Assembly (NCBI GenBank): GCA_023250495.1 | Contig: JAHFAP010000190.1 | Coordinates: 1-6,321, forward strand | Source of the DNA: Deltaproteobacteria bacterium | GTDB lineage: Bacteria; Desulfobacterota; Binatia; UBA9968 | Length of the DNA: 6,321 nucleotides | Direction of reading: 5' to 3' | Part shown: piece after piece, positions 1 through 6,321 of the stretch | How positions within the stretch are numbered: position 1 is the stretch's first letter | Layout: each line of letters begins with the position of its first letter | The notes under the pieces: generated by a model | The model's input: only the letters and a program-made list of their open reading frames with translations | Databases searched by the model: none | What the model was told of the DNA's origin: nothing | Position numbers and translations under genes: made by a program

Positions 1-5
1 GCCTC

Positions 6-34
6 TTGCCTATCCTGTAAATTTATCCTATTTT
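6..34 (+). promoter_or_regulatory. Weak sigma70-like promoter candidate for the ORF6N gene
   Basis: TTGCCT at 6-11 (three of six matches to TTGACA) is followed after 17 bases by TATTTT at 29-34 (four of six matches to TATAAT). The surrounding 20 bases are A+T-rich. Transcription would start near 41 and give a leader of about 100 bases that includes the nested inverted repeat at 51-116. The match is poor and this is only the best candidate visible. The real promoter may lie upstream of the window. Confidence 0.25.
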
Positions 35-50
35 ACGCGCAACTAACTTC

Positions 51-116
51 GGCTGGGTCTCCGATCCGGTCACATCGTTGATCCGACATCATCGACCGGA
101 CTGACTCTCCCCAGCC
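51..116. repeat. Nested inverted repeat in the ORF6N leader
   Basis: Two pairs of perfect 7-bp arms are nested. GGCTGGG (51-57) pairs with CCCAGCC (110-116), and TCCGGTC (65-71) pairs with GACCGGA (94-100). The unpaired segments are 7 and 9 bases between the stems and 22 bases in the loop. The loop region also holds two diverged 14-base direct copies (73-86 and 87-100, both starting CATC). No U-tract follows, so it does not look like a terminator. It could be a leader RNA structure, an operator, or the remnant of a small dispersed palindromic element. The symmetry is seen directly; any role is inference. Confidence 0.4.
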
Positions 117-139
117 AGGTTTTTTGTTTGAGGTAATTT

Positions 140-730
140 GTGTCCAGCCTGATTCCGAGCGAGCGAATCGAACAGTCCATACTATTGATCCGCGGGCACA
201 AAGTTATGCTGGATGCGGATCTGGCAAAACTCTATGGCGTCAGCGTGGGAAGGCTCAACGAGGCGGTCCGGCGCAACATCGACCGCTTTCCCGATGATTT
301 CATGTTCCAACTGACCAGAGAAGAGTTTGAGGATTTGAGGGCGCAAACTGTGACCTCAAACTTGAAATCGCAATTTGCGATATCAAGTTCGGCATGGGGA
401 GGCCGTCGTCATCCGCCGTACGCTTTTACCGAGCAAGGGGTGGCCATGCTTTCCAGTGTTCTGAGAAGTAAGCGAGCCGTCCAGGTTAACATCGAAATCA
501 TGAGGGCCTTCGTCCGGTTACGCCAGATTCTCTCCAGCCATAAAGAATTGGCCCGAAAGCTGGAAGAATTGGAACGCAGAATCGGCGCTCATGACCAACA
601 CATCCAGGCGGTGTTCCAAGCGATCCGCCAGCTTATGACGCCGCCGGAGCCCAAGAAACGAAACATCGGCTTTATCGTCAAAGAACGGGCGGCGAAATAT
701 GGAAGGGCAATAACGAACCCGAGGCCTTAA
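140..730 (+). CDS. ORF6N-domain (phage antirepressor-type) DNA-binding protein
   Basis: This 196-residue protein carries an ORF6N domain, a putative DNA-binding module first described in phage and related to the KilA-N/Bro-N group. The recognisable core runs from about residue 8 to 127: the RGHKVMLDADLAKLYGV segment (18-34), RFPDDFMFQLT (49-59), GGRRHPPYAFTEQGVAMLSS (87-106) and IEIMRAFVRLR (118-128). The tail, about 133-166, is charged and heptad-like and probably forms a coiled coil for oligomerisation. It is followed by a basic end. There is no signal peptide or membrane segment. The start is GTG at 140, preceded five bases away by a GAGGT Shine-Dalgarno (130-134). Such genes occur in prophages and as solitary chromosomal genes. 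No phage structural genes are visible here, so its job (antirepressor, regulator or selfish gene) is unknown. It converges on the broken endonuclease gene, with only nine bases between the stop codons. Confidence 0.88.
   Translation: MSSLIPSERIEQSILLIRGHKVMLDADLAKLYGVSVGRLNEAVRRNIDRFPDDFMFQLTREEFEDLRAQTVTSNLKSQFAISSSAWGGRRHPPYAFTEQGVAMLSSVLRSKRAVQVNIEIMRAFVRLRQILSSHKELARKLEELERRIGAHDQHIQAVFQAIRQLMTPPEPKKRNIGFIVKERAAKYGRAITNPRP
359..389. repeat. 31-bp near-perfect inverted repeat inside the ORF6N gene
   Basis: The symmetry axis is base 374. Bases 359-373 mirror 375-389 with a single A-A mismatch (366/382), so 14 of 15 positions pair. The recognisable arm halves are AACTTGA...ATCGCA and TGCGAT...TCAAGTT. 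In frame it encodes residues 74-84 of the ORF6N protein (from N-L-K-S-Q), between the two conserved halves of the domain. In RNA it would form a long hairpin with a tiny loop. In DNA it could be a dimer-binding operator or a cruciform. The symmetry is seen directly; function is unknown. Confidence 0.75.
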
Positions 731-739
731 GGACCTCGA

Positions 740-1090
740 TCAGCAGGAGCCCAGGTAGGATTGTTTAGATTGTCGTGTCTGACCCCAACGCTTCCCACAC
801 TGAAACTTTCCAATGTATCCGTCACCTGCTTTGCGTATAGAATGGGTCTGGAGCGACTTCACCTCTACCGTCACTGGCGATCCTTTGTAGACAAAACTGA
901 GGTCGCCTTTCTTTGTCCGGTCGTGGTTGTCGTATTTTACCAGGTTGCTTATCCGTTCGTCAGAAAACCACGTCTTCCTCAGTTTGTACTCGCTCACATA
1001 ACCGAACATGAAACCACGCAGGCTGGGGTTGGCAGAGACGATTTCATCAAGCCCTTCGACAGTGAGCTTCCAGCGGTCAAGGACGCCCAT
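740..1090 (-). pseudogene. Truncated type II restriction endonuclease (PD-(D/E)XK fold), partner of the upstream methyltransferase
   Basis: The frame encodes 116 residues starting at ATG 1090, with an AAGGGA Shine-Dalgarno (1103-1098) seven bases upstream inside the methyltransferase gene. A PD-(D/E)XK-like active site is visible: G62-D63 on one strand, then V75-E76-V77-K78, giving the spaced D...ExK pattern. Acidic residues earlier (E34, E45) could complete metal binding. The family as I recall it continues after GKFQC (94-98) with a conserved D-A-S-D stretch and a further 80-100 residues. Here the sequence after C98 is basic and Q/S-rich, unlike that family, and soon stops. The break lies near base 800, close to the end of the convergent ORF6N gene. 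I infer a 3' deletion or recombination that leaves the catalytic motif but removes the C-terminal half. Cleavage activity is unlikely. A naturally short homologue is the alternative. Confidence 0.62.
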
Positions 1091-1932
1091 TATGCAATCC
1101 CTTCCCGCGCGGGTTCCCGCCTCCTGTCTTCACGAATACGAGAAAGTACGAATGGTTTTTCCTGGCATGTTCTTGCTTCTTGATGCGGCTCACCGCAGGC
1201 TTGTTAGGCCTAACCACAACAAATAAATCCTTCGTGAAGAAGCCCACGGACTCATACTCTTTGATGATCTCCACGTGGGTTAAGCGCTGCGTGTTCGCGC
1301 TCACTTCGTCCTGGCACTTAACGATCAAGACTCCGTATTTCTTTAAGACATCGGTAGGCCTCGCGGCCGGCTTTGAAGTAAAGATCAAGCACCGCGTCAT
1401 GGTACTTCGGCCCTCCCGCCGTCCGCTCTCCGTTTGAGTAGGTCGTCCTAAAGGCGGCATAAGTTCCTGAACCAGCCATCTGGCTTGTCGCACCTCTATA
1501 CAGCCCCTCCATGTAAGGAGGGTCTAGGACGACACAGTCAATGGTTGAGTCGTCATAGGGCAGCTTGCGACAATCCACTCCCGTCTTTATATCAGTCGCC
1601 AGCAGTTTGTATCTTGTCTTTGGAACATTCTTCCAAAAGATGCCGGTGCCATAGGTAACGTCGGCGACCACAGAGCCGGCGGGTACGTGGAGACCCAGAA
1701 CCGATGGAAAAATATTTTCATTCATGCCAACGTGGGCACTGCAGACGAGCTCACTAGTGGTGACACCATCAGGGGACTTTCTTTTGGACCGCTTCGTCGC
1801 ATATAGCTCCAACTGCTTGCGGACCGTGAACGCATCCCCGTGCATCCTGGCTCTTTTCCGTAGCGCCTTATTCATTCCCAATCTGCCCCTGTAATCTATA
1901 GCGGACGGATAACTCATAACTCCTATACTCAA
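1077..1932 (-). pseudogene. DNA methyltransferase (DPPY type) of a restriction-modification system, frameshifted near base 1350
   Basis: This is an S-adenosylmethionine-dependent DNA amino-methyltransferase, probably N6-adenine or N4-cytosine. Residues are counted from TTG 1932. Motif I, VADVTYGTGIFW, is at 89-100 (AdoMet binding). An acidic residue for cofactor ribose lies in LLATDIKTG (110-118). The catalytic DPPY is at 137-140 (bases 1524-1513). The frame stays family-like to R194 (1353-1351), then runs into ten foreign residues and a stop at 1318. The true continuation (VLKKYGVLIVKCQDEVSA and on to RKNHSYFLVFVKT) is in the +1 frame from 1349 to the stop at 1077. Removing one base would restore about 284 residues. 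The TTG start has GGAG four bases upstream; ATG 1917 is an alternative with poor spacing. The stop overlaps the endonuclease start by 14 bp. The order motif I before DPPY with a short gap suggests the gamma arrangement. Confidence 0.78.
1347..1353 (-). other. Frameshift point in the methyltransferase gene
   Basis: Reading the minus strand, TAC CGA T GTC TTA AAG shows one base too many at about 1350-1351. Upstream, the frame gives AGREAY. One base later, the other frame gives VLKKYGVLIVK, the natural continuation. Possible causes are an inactivating insertion, an assembly error, or programmed +1 shifting at CTT AAA. The last is least likely because no stop codon or strong stimulator follows the slip site directly. 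Confidence 0.75.
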
Positions 1933-1957
1933 AAAGCTCCACCACTCAATTTCTACA

Positions 1958-1987
1958 AAACTATCCAGGAGTCTCGATATTTGTCAA
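1958..1987 (-). promoter_or_regulatory. Sigma70-like promoter for the methyltransferase-endonuclease pair
   Basis: On the minus strand, an exact TTGACA (1987-1982) is followed after 18 bases by TAGTTT (1963-1958), which matches TATAAT at three of six positions. Transcription would begin near 1951, about 20 bases before the TTG start at 1932, leaving room for the GGAG ribosome-binding site only. The box lies just after the uvrA stop codon in an A+T-rich gap, so the restriction-modification pair probably has its own promoter. Confidence 0.5.
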
Positions 1988-2016
1988 GAAAAAAAGAGAG
2001 CAATCGATCAAATGGT

Positions 2017-5000
2017 TCATCCAGGCTGAGCCCGGTCGCCCATCTCGCGGCTCCCGTTCAAATAGTCCCGCAGATATCGCGCTGTGTAGGATCGCTTGCC
2101 GTCTTTGATGATCTCGAGCGGTGGTCCGGAGGCGACCAGATAGCCGCCTTTTTCCCCGCCCTCCGGACCGAGATCCACAAGGTAGTCCGCTTCCTTGATG
2201 ATCTCGAGGTTGTGCTCGATCGTGACCACCGTATTGCCCATGTCGACTAAACGGTGCAGGATCTGAATCAGTTTTTCCACGTCGGCGAAGTGGAGGCCGG
2301 TGGTCGGCTCGTCTAGAACGTAAAGAGTTTTGCCGCGCGATTCTTTACCCAGTTCGTAGGAGAGCTTGATCCGCTGCGCCTCGCCGCCGGAAAGTGTGTT
2401 GCTCGCCTGCCCGAGCGTGATGTATCCCATGCCGATATCGTCGAGGATCTTGAGCGGCCGCGCGATCTTGGGGAAGGCATGGAAGAAAGGCACGGCTTCT
2501 TCGACCGTCATTCTCAGCACGTCGGAGATATTTTTGCCGTCGTAACGAATGCTCAGAGTTTCCTCGTTGAAGCGCTGGCCGCCGCAAACATCGCAGCCCA
2601 GGAACACGTCGGGCAGAAAGCTCATCTCCTTGCGAATCTTCCCTTGCCCCGCGCACACCTCGCACCTGCCGCCGGAGACGTTGAATGAGAATCGGTTCGG
2701 CGCGTAGCCGCGCAGCCTGGCCTCGGGAGTGAGCGCGAACATGCGCCGGATCTCGTCAAGGAAACCCACGTAGGACGCTGGGATGGAGCGCGGGGTTTTG
2801 CCGATCGGGCTCTGATCCACCTCCACGACCCTTTCCACCTCTTTCCAGCCGGTGATCTCCTTGTGTTCTCCAGGGCGGCCGGCGAACTGGCCGAGCTTTA
2901 ACTTGAGCCCTTTATAGAGAACCTCTTTCACCAGCGTGCTTTTGCCCGAGCCCGATATTCCCGTGACACAGCTCCATGCGCCCAACGGAAGTCGCACGTC
3001 TACATTCTTGAGATTGTTCGCCCTGGCGCCGCGCACAGTGAGCCAGGCCGAGCCGGCGAAGAGACGGCCCGGCCAGAGCCTCTTCTTGGAAGAGTTGAGA
3101 AAAATGCCGGTGAGCGAGGCCGGGTTTTGCCGGATCTGCTGCGGCGTGCCGATCGCGACCACGTTTCCGCCATGGACTCCCGCGCCCGGACCGAGGTCCA
3201 CGATGAGGTCGGCTGCTTCAATCGTCGCCTCGTCGTGCTCGACAACCAGGACGCTATTGCCGGCTCTTTCTAGTTTCTTAAGCGTCTCAAGCAGCATGCC
3301 GTTGTCTCGCGGGTGGAGGCCGATAGTCGGCTCGTCGAGGATGTAACAGACGCCGCGCAAATTCGATCCGAGCTGGGCCGCCAGGCGAATGCGCTGGGCC
3401 TCACCGCCGGAGAGGGTGTCGGCGCGGCGGTCGAGAGTGAGATAGGGCAGTCCTACTTCCGATAGAAAATTGAGCCGCTGCTGGATCTCGCGCAGGATCT
3501 TGTCTGTGATGGCGCGGTCTCGGTCCGTGCTGCCATCGCCGCGCTGTTTCAAATGGAGCGAGCGGAAATATTCCCGACCCTCCTTGACCGACAGCGCAGC
3601 GACCTGCCAGATCGCCTGGCCATTCACCTTGACAGCCTGGGCGCGCCGGTTGAGCCTCCTGCCGCGACAGGAGGCGCAGGGCGACTCGGCCATGAACTGC
3701 GACAGCCACTCAACCAGACCATTCTCCGATTCGTCCCAGAGCCCTTTGAGATAGGGTATGAGGCCGACAAAGCCTGTCTCGCCGCCGTGGAGGATCAGCT
3801 CCCGATTCTTTTTGCTTAAGCGCGAAAACTGCGCCTCGACATCCACCCGCTCCTCCTTGAGATCGCGCAGCAGGCGCGAGAGCCCCCGCTTGATTTCGCT
3901 CGCGCTTGCGGATGCGCTGGAGGCCAGGGAAGAAAAAATCTCCTCGACCGGCCGGCGCGGGTCGCCGATGATCAGCTCAGGATCGAACTCCAAATTGAAT
4001 CCCATGCCGCTGCACTCCGCGCAGGCTCCATGGCGGCTGTTGAAAGAAAACAGCCTGGGGTCGAGCGGCTCGTAGCCGATGCCGCAGTGGAGACAGAAGA
4101 GACGCTGGTTGTAGATGTGCTCGCCGGATTTTGTGAGGAGATGGACCACGCCATTTCCAAGGCGCAGCCCCTGCTCCACCATCGCCTCCACCTCGCGCCC
4201 TCCCGCCTTGGCTTGGCCGACGACGATATCGATGTCGTGCTCGCGATAGCGCTCTAAACCAGCGACCAATTTGGACGACCTGAGATCCACTACTTCTCCG
4301 TCGATCCGCGCGCGGCGGTAGCCCAACCGAAGGGCGCCGGTGATCACCTCTTTGTGGAATCCCTTGCGTCCCCTGACGATCGGACTGAGAACAACGACTT
4401 CCTTGCCTCTGTGAACGCGGGAGACGCGGTCGAGGATCTGGCTTTTGGTGAGCGACCTGATTGGGCGGCCGCATTGCACGCAGTGCTGCTTCCCGACTTT
4501 CGAATACAGAAGCCTGAGATAGTGGTAGATCTCCGTGACGGTCGCCACGGTGGAGTTCCTTCCACCTTGGCTGAGGCGCTGCTCGATCGCCACGGTGGGC
4601 GGGATGCCGGAAAGCAGGTCCACGTTGGGCCGGTCCATGATGTTGAGAAACTGGCGCGCGTATGTAGAAAGGCTGTCGATGTAGCGCCGCTGCCCTTCGG
4701 CGTAGATGATGTCGAAGGCCAGGGAGGATTTTCCGGAGCCGCTAAGACCGGTGATCACGACGAAGTGGTCGCGAGGAATCTCGAGAGTGATATTCTTGAG
4801 ATTGTGTTCTTTTGCGCCGACGATTGTGATGGCGTTGTTTCCATCCCTTAAACTCTTTAACCCTTCAACCCTTGAACTCTTTTCGAGCAGGGGCTCGAAA
4901 GGCGATGGGAGGTTTTTTCCCAGATAGGGCTTGAGGTACCGCCCTGTGTAAGAGCTGTCGCTTCGCGCAATCTCTTCAGGCATTCCAACAGCCACGATCG

Positions 5001-6321
5001 TCCCGCCAGCGTCGCCGCCCTCTGGCCCAAGATCAATAATGTGGTCGGCGCATTTGACCACCTCCATGTTGTGCTCGATGACGACGATGGAATGGCCCTG
5101 ATCGATCAGCTCGTTGAAGGCCCAGAGCAGCCGCTCGATATCGTGAAAGTGAAGCCCTGTCGTCGGCTCGTCAAAGATGAAGAGAGTTCCTGATTTTCGC
5201 GCTCTGGCCATATGGGCTGCGAGCTTCAGTCGCTGCGATTCTCCTCCCGAGAGAGTCGTGAGCGGCTGTCCCAGCCGGACGTAGTCCAGACCGACCGCGC
5301 GCAAGGGGCGAAGGCCGTACTGGATCTCCGCCGAGTCCTTGAAGAACTCCATCGCCTCCGCGACCGTGAGCTCCAGCACCTGACGGATGCTGCGCCCGCG
5401 ATAGGTCACTTCTAGAATTTCTTGTCGGAAGCGGCTCCCCTGACACTCGGGACAGGAGGTGTAAACGTCCGAGAGAAACTGCATCTCGACCTTTTCAAAC
5501 CCCTCGCCGCGGCAGGTCTCGCATCTCCCCCCTTCGACATTGAAAGAGAAGGTCGAGGGCGTGTAGCCTCTGAGGCGGGAGAGATCGGTGGTGGCGAAGA
5601 GCTTCCGGATCGGATCGAAGACCTTCATGTAGGTCGCGGGATTCGAGCGCGGCGTGGTCCCCACCGGCGATTGATCGACCAGGACCACATCGGAGATCTT
5701 GTCCACTCCCTCGATGCAGGCGCAGTGCGTCACCGTCGCGCCCGGAGAATCTTTGAGCTTTCTCAGATTGCGGTGGATCACCTCGTCAACCAGGCTCGAC
5801 TTTCCAGAGCCGGAAACGCCCGTGATGCAGACGAAGAGCCCGAGCGGGATTTCCACGTCGATTTTCTTGAGATTGTTCGCCTCCGCGCCCAAAACCCTGA
5901 TCGTCCGTTGCGCGATCGGCCGCCGCCTCCGGGAAGGGAACGGGATGCTCTTTCTCTGCGCGAGGTAGGCGGCGGTGAGCGATTGCTGGTCTTTGAGCAG
6001 CCCTTCATAGGGGCCGGCAAAGACCACGCGGCCCCCTTCCTCTCCGGCCTTCGGGCCGAGATCGATGACATAGTCGCTCTCCTTGATGATTTCCGGGTCG
6101 TGCTCCACCACCACGACGGTGTTGTGGTTGGCGCGCAGATGGTGAAGGATCTCAACCAGACGGTGGCTGTCCCTCGGGTGCAGGCCGATAGAGGGCTCGT
6201 CGAGCACATAGAGCGTATTCACCAGCGAGGAGCCGATGGCCGTGGTGAGATCGACCCGCTCCAGCTCGCCGCCGGAGAGGGTGCGCGACTGGCGATCCAA
6301 AGTCAGGTACTCGAGGCCGAC
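2017..6321 (-). CDS. uvrA: Tandem (fused) excinuclease ABC subunit UvrA, N-terminal part beyond the window
   Basis: UvrA is the ATPase that finds bulky DNA lesions and loads UvrB in cytoplasmic nucleotide-excision repair. The visible 1434 residues (residue 1 at base 6321) hold the C-terminal part of one UvrA and all of a second. Copy A: ABC signature LSGGE (15-19), Walker B YVLDEP (38-43), EHD (73-75); then Walker A GVSGSGKSSL (168-177), zinc cysteines 267/270/290/293, LSGGES (357-362), FDEP (383-386), EHN (416-418). A 30-residue linker (468-497) follows. Copy B: Walker A GLSGSGKSSL (525-534), a UvrB-binding region at about 605-735, CxxC pairs 614/617, 743/746, 767/770 and 882/885, LSGGEAQR (970-977), Walker B (993-998); then Walker A GISGSGKSTL (1121-1130), zinc cysteines 1220/1223/1243/1246, LSGGEAQR (1310-1317), Walker B (1334-1339), EHN (1369-1371). 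Ordinary UvrA is about 940 residues; this product should be near 1,800-1,900. All visible ATP-site motifs in copy B are intact. The frame runs off the right edge, so the true start is not seen. Confidence 0.96.
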   Translation of the reverse strand, partial: VGLEYLTLDRQSRTLSGGELERVDLTTAIGSSLVNTLYVLDEPSIGLHPRDSHRLVEILHHLRANHNTVVVVEHDPEIIKESDYVIDLGPKAGEEGGRVVFAGPYEGLLKDQQSLTAAYLAQRKSIPFPSRRRRPIAQRTIRVLGAEANNLKKIDVEIPLGLFVCITGVSGSGKSSLVDEVIHRNLRKLKDSPGATVTHCACIEGVDKISDVVLVDQSPVGTTPRSNPATYMKVFDPIRKLFATTDLSRLRGYTPSTFSFNVEGGRCETCRGEGFEKVEMQFLSDVYTSCPECQGSRFRQEILEVTYRGRSIRQVLELTVAEAMEFFKDSAEIQYGLRPLRAVGLDYVRLGQPLTTLSGGESQRLKLAAHMARARKSGTLFIFDEPTTGLHFHDIERLLWAFNELIDQGHSIVVIEHNMEVVKCADHIIDLGPEGGDAGGTIVAVGMPEEIARSDSSYTGRYLKPYLGKNLPSPFEPLLEKSSRVEGLKSLRDGNNAITIVGAKEHNLKNITLEIPRDHFVVITGLSGSGKSSLAFDIIYAEGQRRYIDSLSTYARQFLNIMDRPNVDLLSGIPPTVAIEQRLSQGGRNSTVATVTEIYHYLRLLYSKVGKQHCVQCGRPIRSLTKSQILDRVSRVHRGKEVVVLSPIVRGRKGFHKEVITGALRLGYRRARIDGEVVDLRSSKLVAGLERYREHDIDIVVGQAKAGGREVEAMVEQGLRLGNGVVHLLTKSGEHIYNQRLFCLHCGIGYEPLDPRLFSFNSRHGACAECSGMGFNLEFDPELIIGDPRRPVEEIFSSLASSASASASEIKRGLSRLLRDLKEERVDVEAQFSRLSKKNRELILHGGETGFVGLIPYLKGLWDESENGLVEWLSQFMAESPCASCRGRRLNRRAQAVKVNGQAIWQVAALSVKEGREYFRSLHLKQRGDGSTDRDRAITDKILREIQQRLNFLSEVGLPYLTLDRRADTLSGGEAQRIRLAAQLGSNLRGVCYILDEPTIGLHPRDNGMLLETLKKLERAGNSVLVVEHDEATIEAADLIVDLGPGAGVHGGNVVAIGTPQQIRQNPASLTGIFLNSSKKRLWPGRLFAGSAWLTVRGARANNLKNVDVRLPLGAWSCVTGISGSGKSTLVKEVLYKGLKLKLGQFAGRPGEHKEITGWKEVERVVEVDQSPIGKTPRSIPASYVGFLDEIRRMFALTPEARLRGYAPNRFSFNVSGGRCEVCAGQGKIRKEMSFLPDVFLGCDVCGGQRFNEETLSIRYDGKNISDVLRMTVEEAVPFFHAFPKIARPLKILDDIGMGYITLGQASNTLSGGEAQRIKLSYELGKESRGKTLYVLDEPTTGLHFADVEKLIQILHRLVDMGNTVVTIEHNLEIIKEADYLVDLGPEGGEKGGYLVASGPPLEIIKDGKRSYTARYLRDYLNGSREMGDRAQPG
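4831..4920 (-). other. Linker joining the two UvrA copies
   Basis: Copy A ends with the usual UvrA C-terminal motif TGRYLKPYL (residues 459-467 of the visible protein), and copy B begins with the usual N-terminal ITIVGAKEHNLKNI at 498. The 30 residues between are charged and have no UvrA homology that I can see. This places the fusion point precisely. There is no stop codon and no internal ribosome-binding site with a start in the linker, so the two copies should be made as one polypeptide. Confidence 0.8.
4846..4877 (-). repeat. Four tandem 8-bp repeats (GTTNAAGR) in the uvrA linker
   Basis: Read on the minus strand from 4877 to 4846, the units are GTTCAAGG, GTTGAAGG, GTTAAAGA and GTTTAAGG, differing mainly at position 4. 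They encode about residues 482-492 of the visible UvrA protein. The period of 8 is not a multiple of 3, so gain or loss of one unit would shift the frame of everything downstream, which here is the whole second UvrA copy. Confidence 0.85.

Noticed and set aside
1..139. tRNA or attachment site at the left end near the ORF6N gene
   Set aside because: No cloverleaf or T-arm consensus could be built, and no direct-repeat partner was seen elsewhere in the window.
721..737. Imperfect palindrome around CCTTAAGG at the ORF6N stop codon as a bidirectional terminator
   Set aside because: The arms are short with a bulged base, there is no loop and no T-tract follows on either strand.
761..1226. Plus-strand open frames opposite the endonuclease and methyltransferase genes
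   Set aside because: They have no recognisable domains, while the minus strand shows PD-(D/E)XK and methyltransferase motifs over the same bases.
1339..1350. Programmed +1 frameshifting at CTT AAA in the methyltransferase gene
   Set aside because: The slip site resembles known CTT sites only in its first codon, with no in-frame stop or stimulatory element immediately after. A mutation or sequencing error is simpler.
1989..1995. Run of seven T on the minus strand just after uvrA as a rho-independent terminator
   Set aside because: No G+C-rich stem precedes it. The run sits directly next to the TTGACA box and is better read as promoter-region A+T-rich DNA.
2345..6209. Numerous open frames on both strands within the uvrA region
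   Set aside because: All lie inside the uvrA frame, which carries continuous family motifs. The others are low-complexity R/S-rich shadows.

Overview
The window shows the end of a bacterial chromosome contig with two unlike parts. The right two-thirds (2017-6321, minus strand) is one very long open frame, still open at the window edge. It encodes two UvrA nucleotide-excision-repair ATPases fused head to tail. The left third is accessory DNA: a phage-type ORF6N-domain gene on the plus strand (140-730) facing a decayed restriction-modification pair on the minus strand (1932 down to 740). In sample lines counted by hand, G+C is about 63% in uvrA (38 of 60 bases, 2401-2460) and about 47% in the methyltransferase gene (28 of 60 bases, 1561-1620), which fits a horizontally acquired module beside a core repair gene. 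The organism cannot be named. A long UvrA fusion, fairly high G+C and short GTTNAAGG-type octamer repeats suggest an uncultured Gram-negative lineage of the Desulfobacterota, Methylomirabilota or Acidobacteriota kind, but that is a guess.

Layout from left to right: 1-139 is a leader with a weak promoter candidate and a nested inverted repeat. 140-730 is the ORF6N-domain protein, with a 31-bp near-perfect inverted repeat inside its coding sequence. 740-1090 (minus) is a PD-(D/E)XK restriction endonuclease fragment that stops soon after its catalytic motif. 1077-1932 (minus) is a DPPY-type DNA methyltransferase broken by a one-base frameshift near 1350. 1933-2016 is intergenic and carries an exact TTGACA -35 box directed at the methyltransferase. 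2017-6321 (minus) is the tandem uvrA, whose 5' part lies beyond the window.

How the genes relate: the methyltransferase and endonuclease overlap by 14 bp (1077-1090) and would have been one translationally coupled operon, methylase first, which is the safe order for protecting host DNA. Both are damaged, so the pair is probably a relic or an orphan. The endonuclease is cut off where it meets the 3' end of the ORF6N gene, which suggests a recombination junction near 730-800. UvrA works separately, as the damage-recognition subunit with UvrB and UvrC, neither of which is present here. I see no tRNA, rRNA, CRISPR array, insertion sequence or convincing rho-independent terminator. I also see no clear unknown multi-gene system. 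The best leads are the fused UvrA with an octamer repeat in its inter-copy linker, and the palindrome inside the ORF6N gene.
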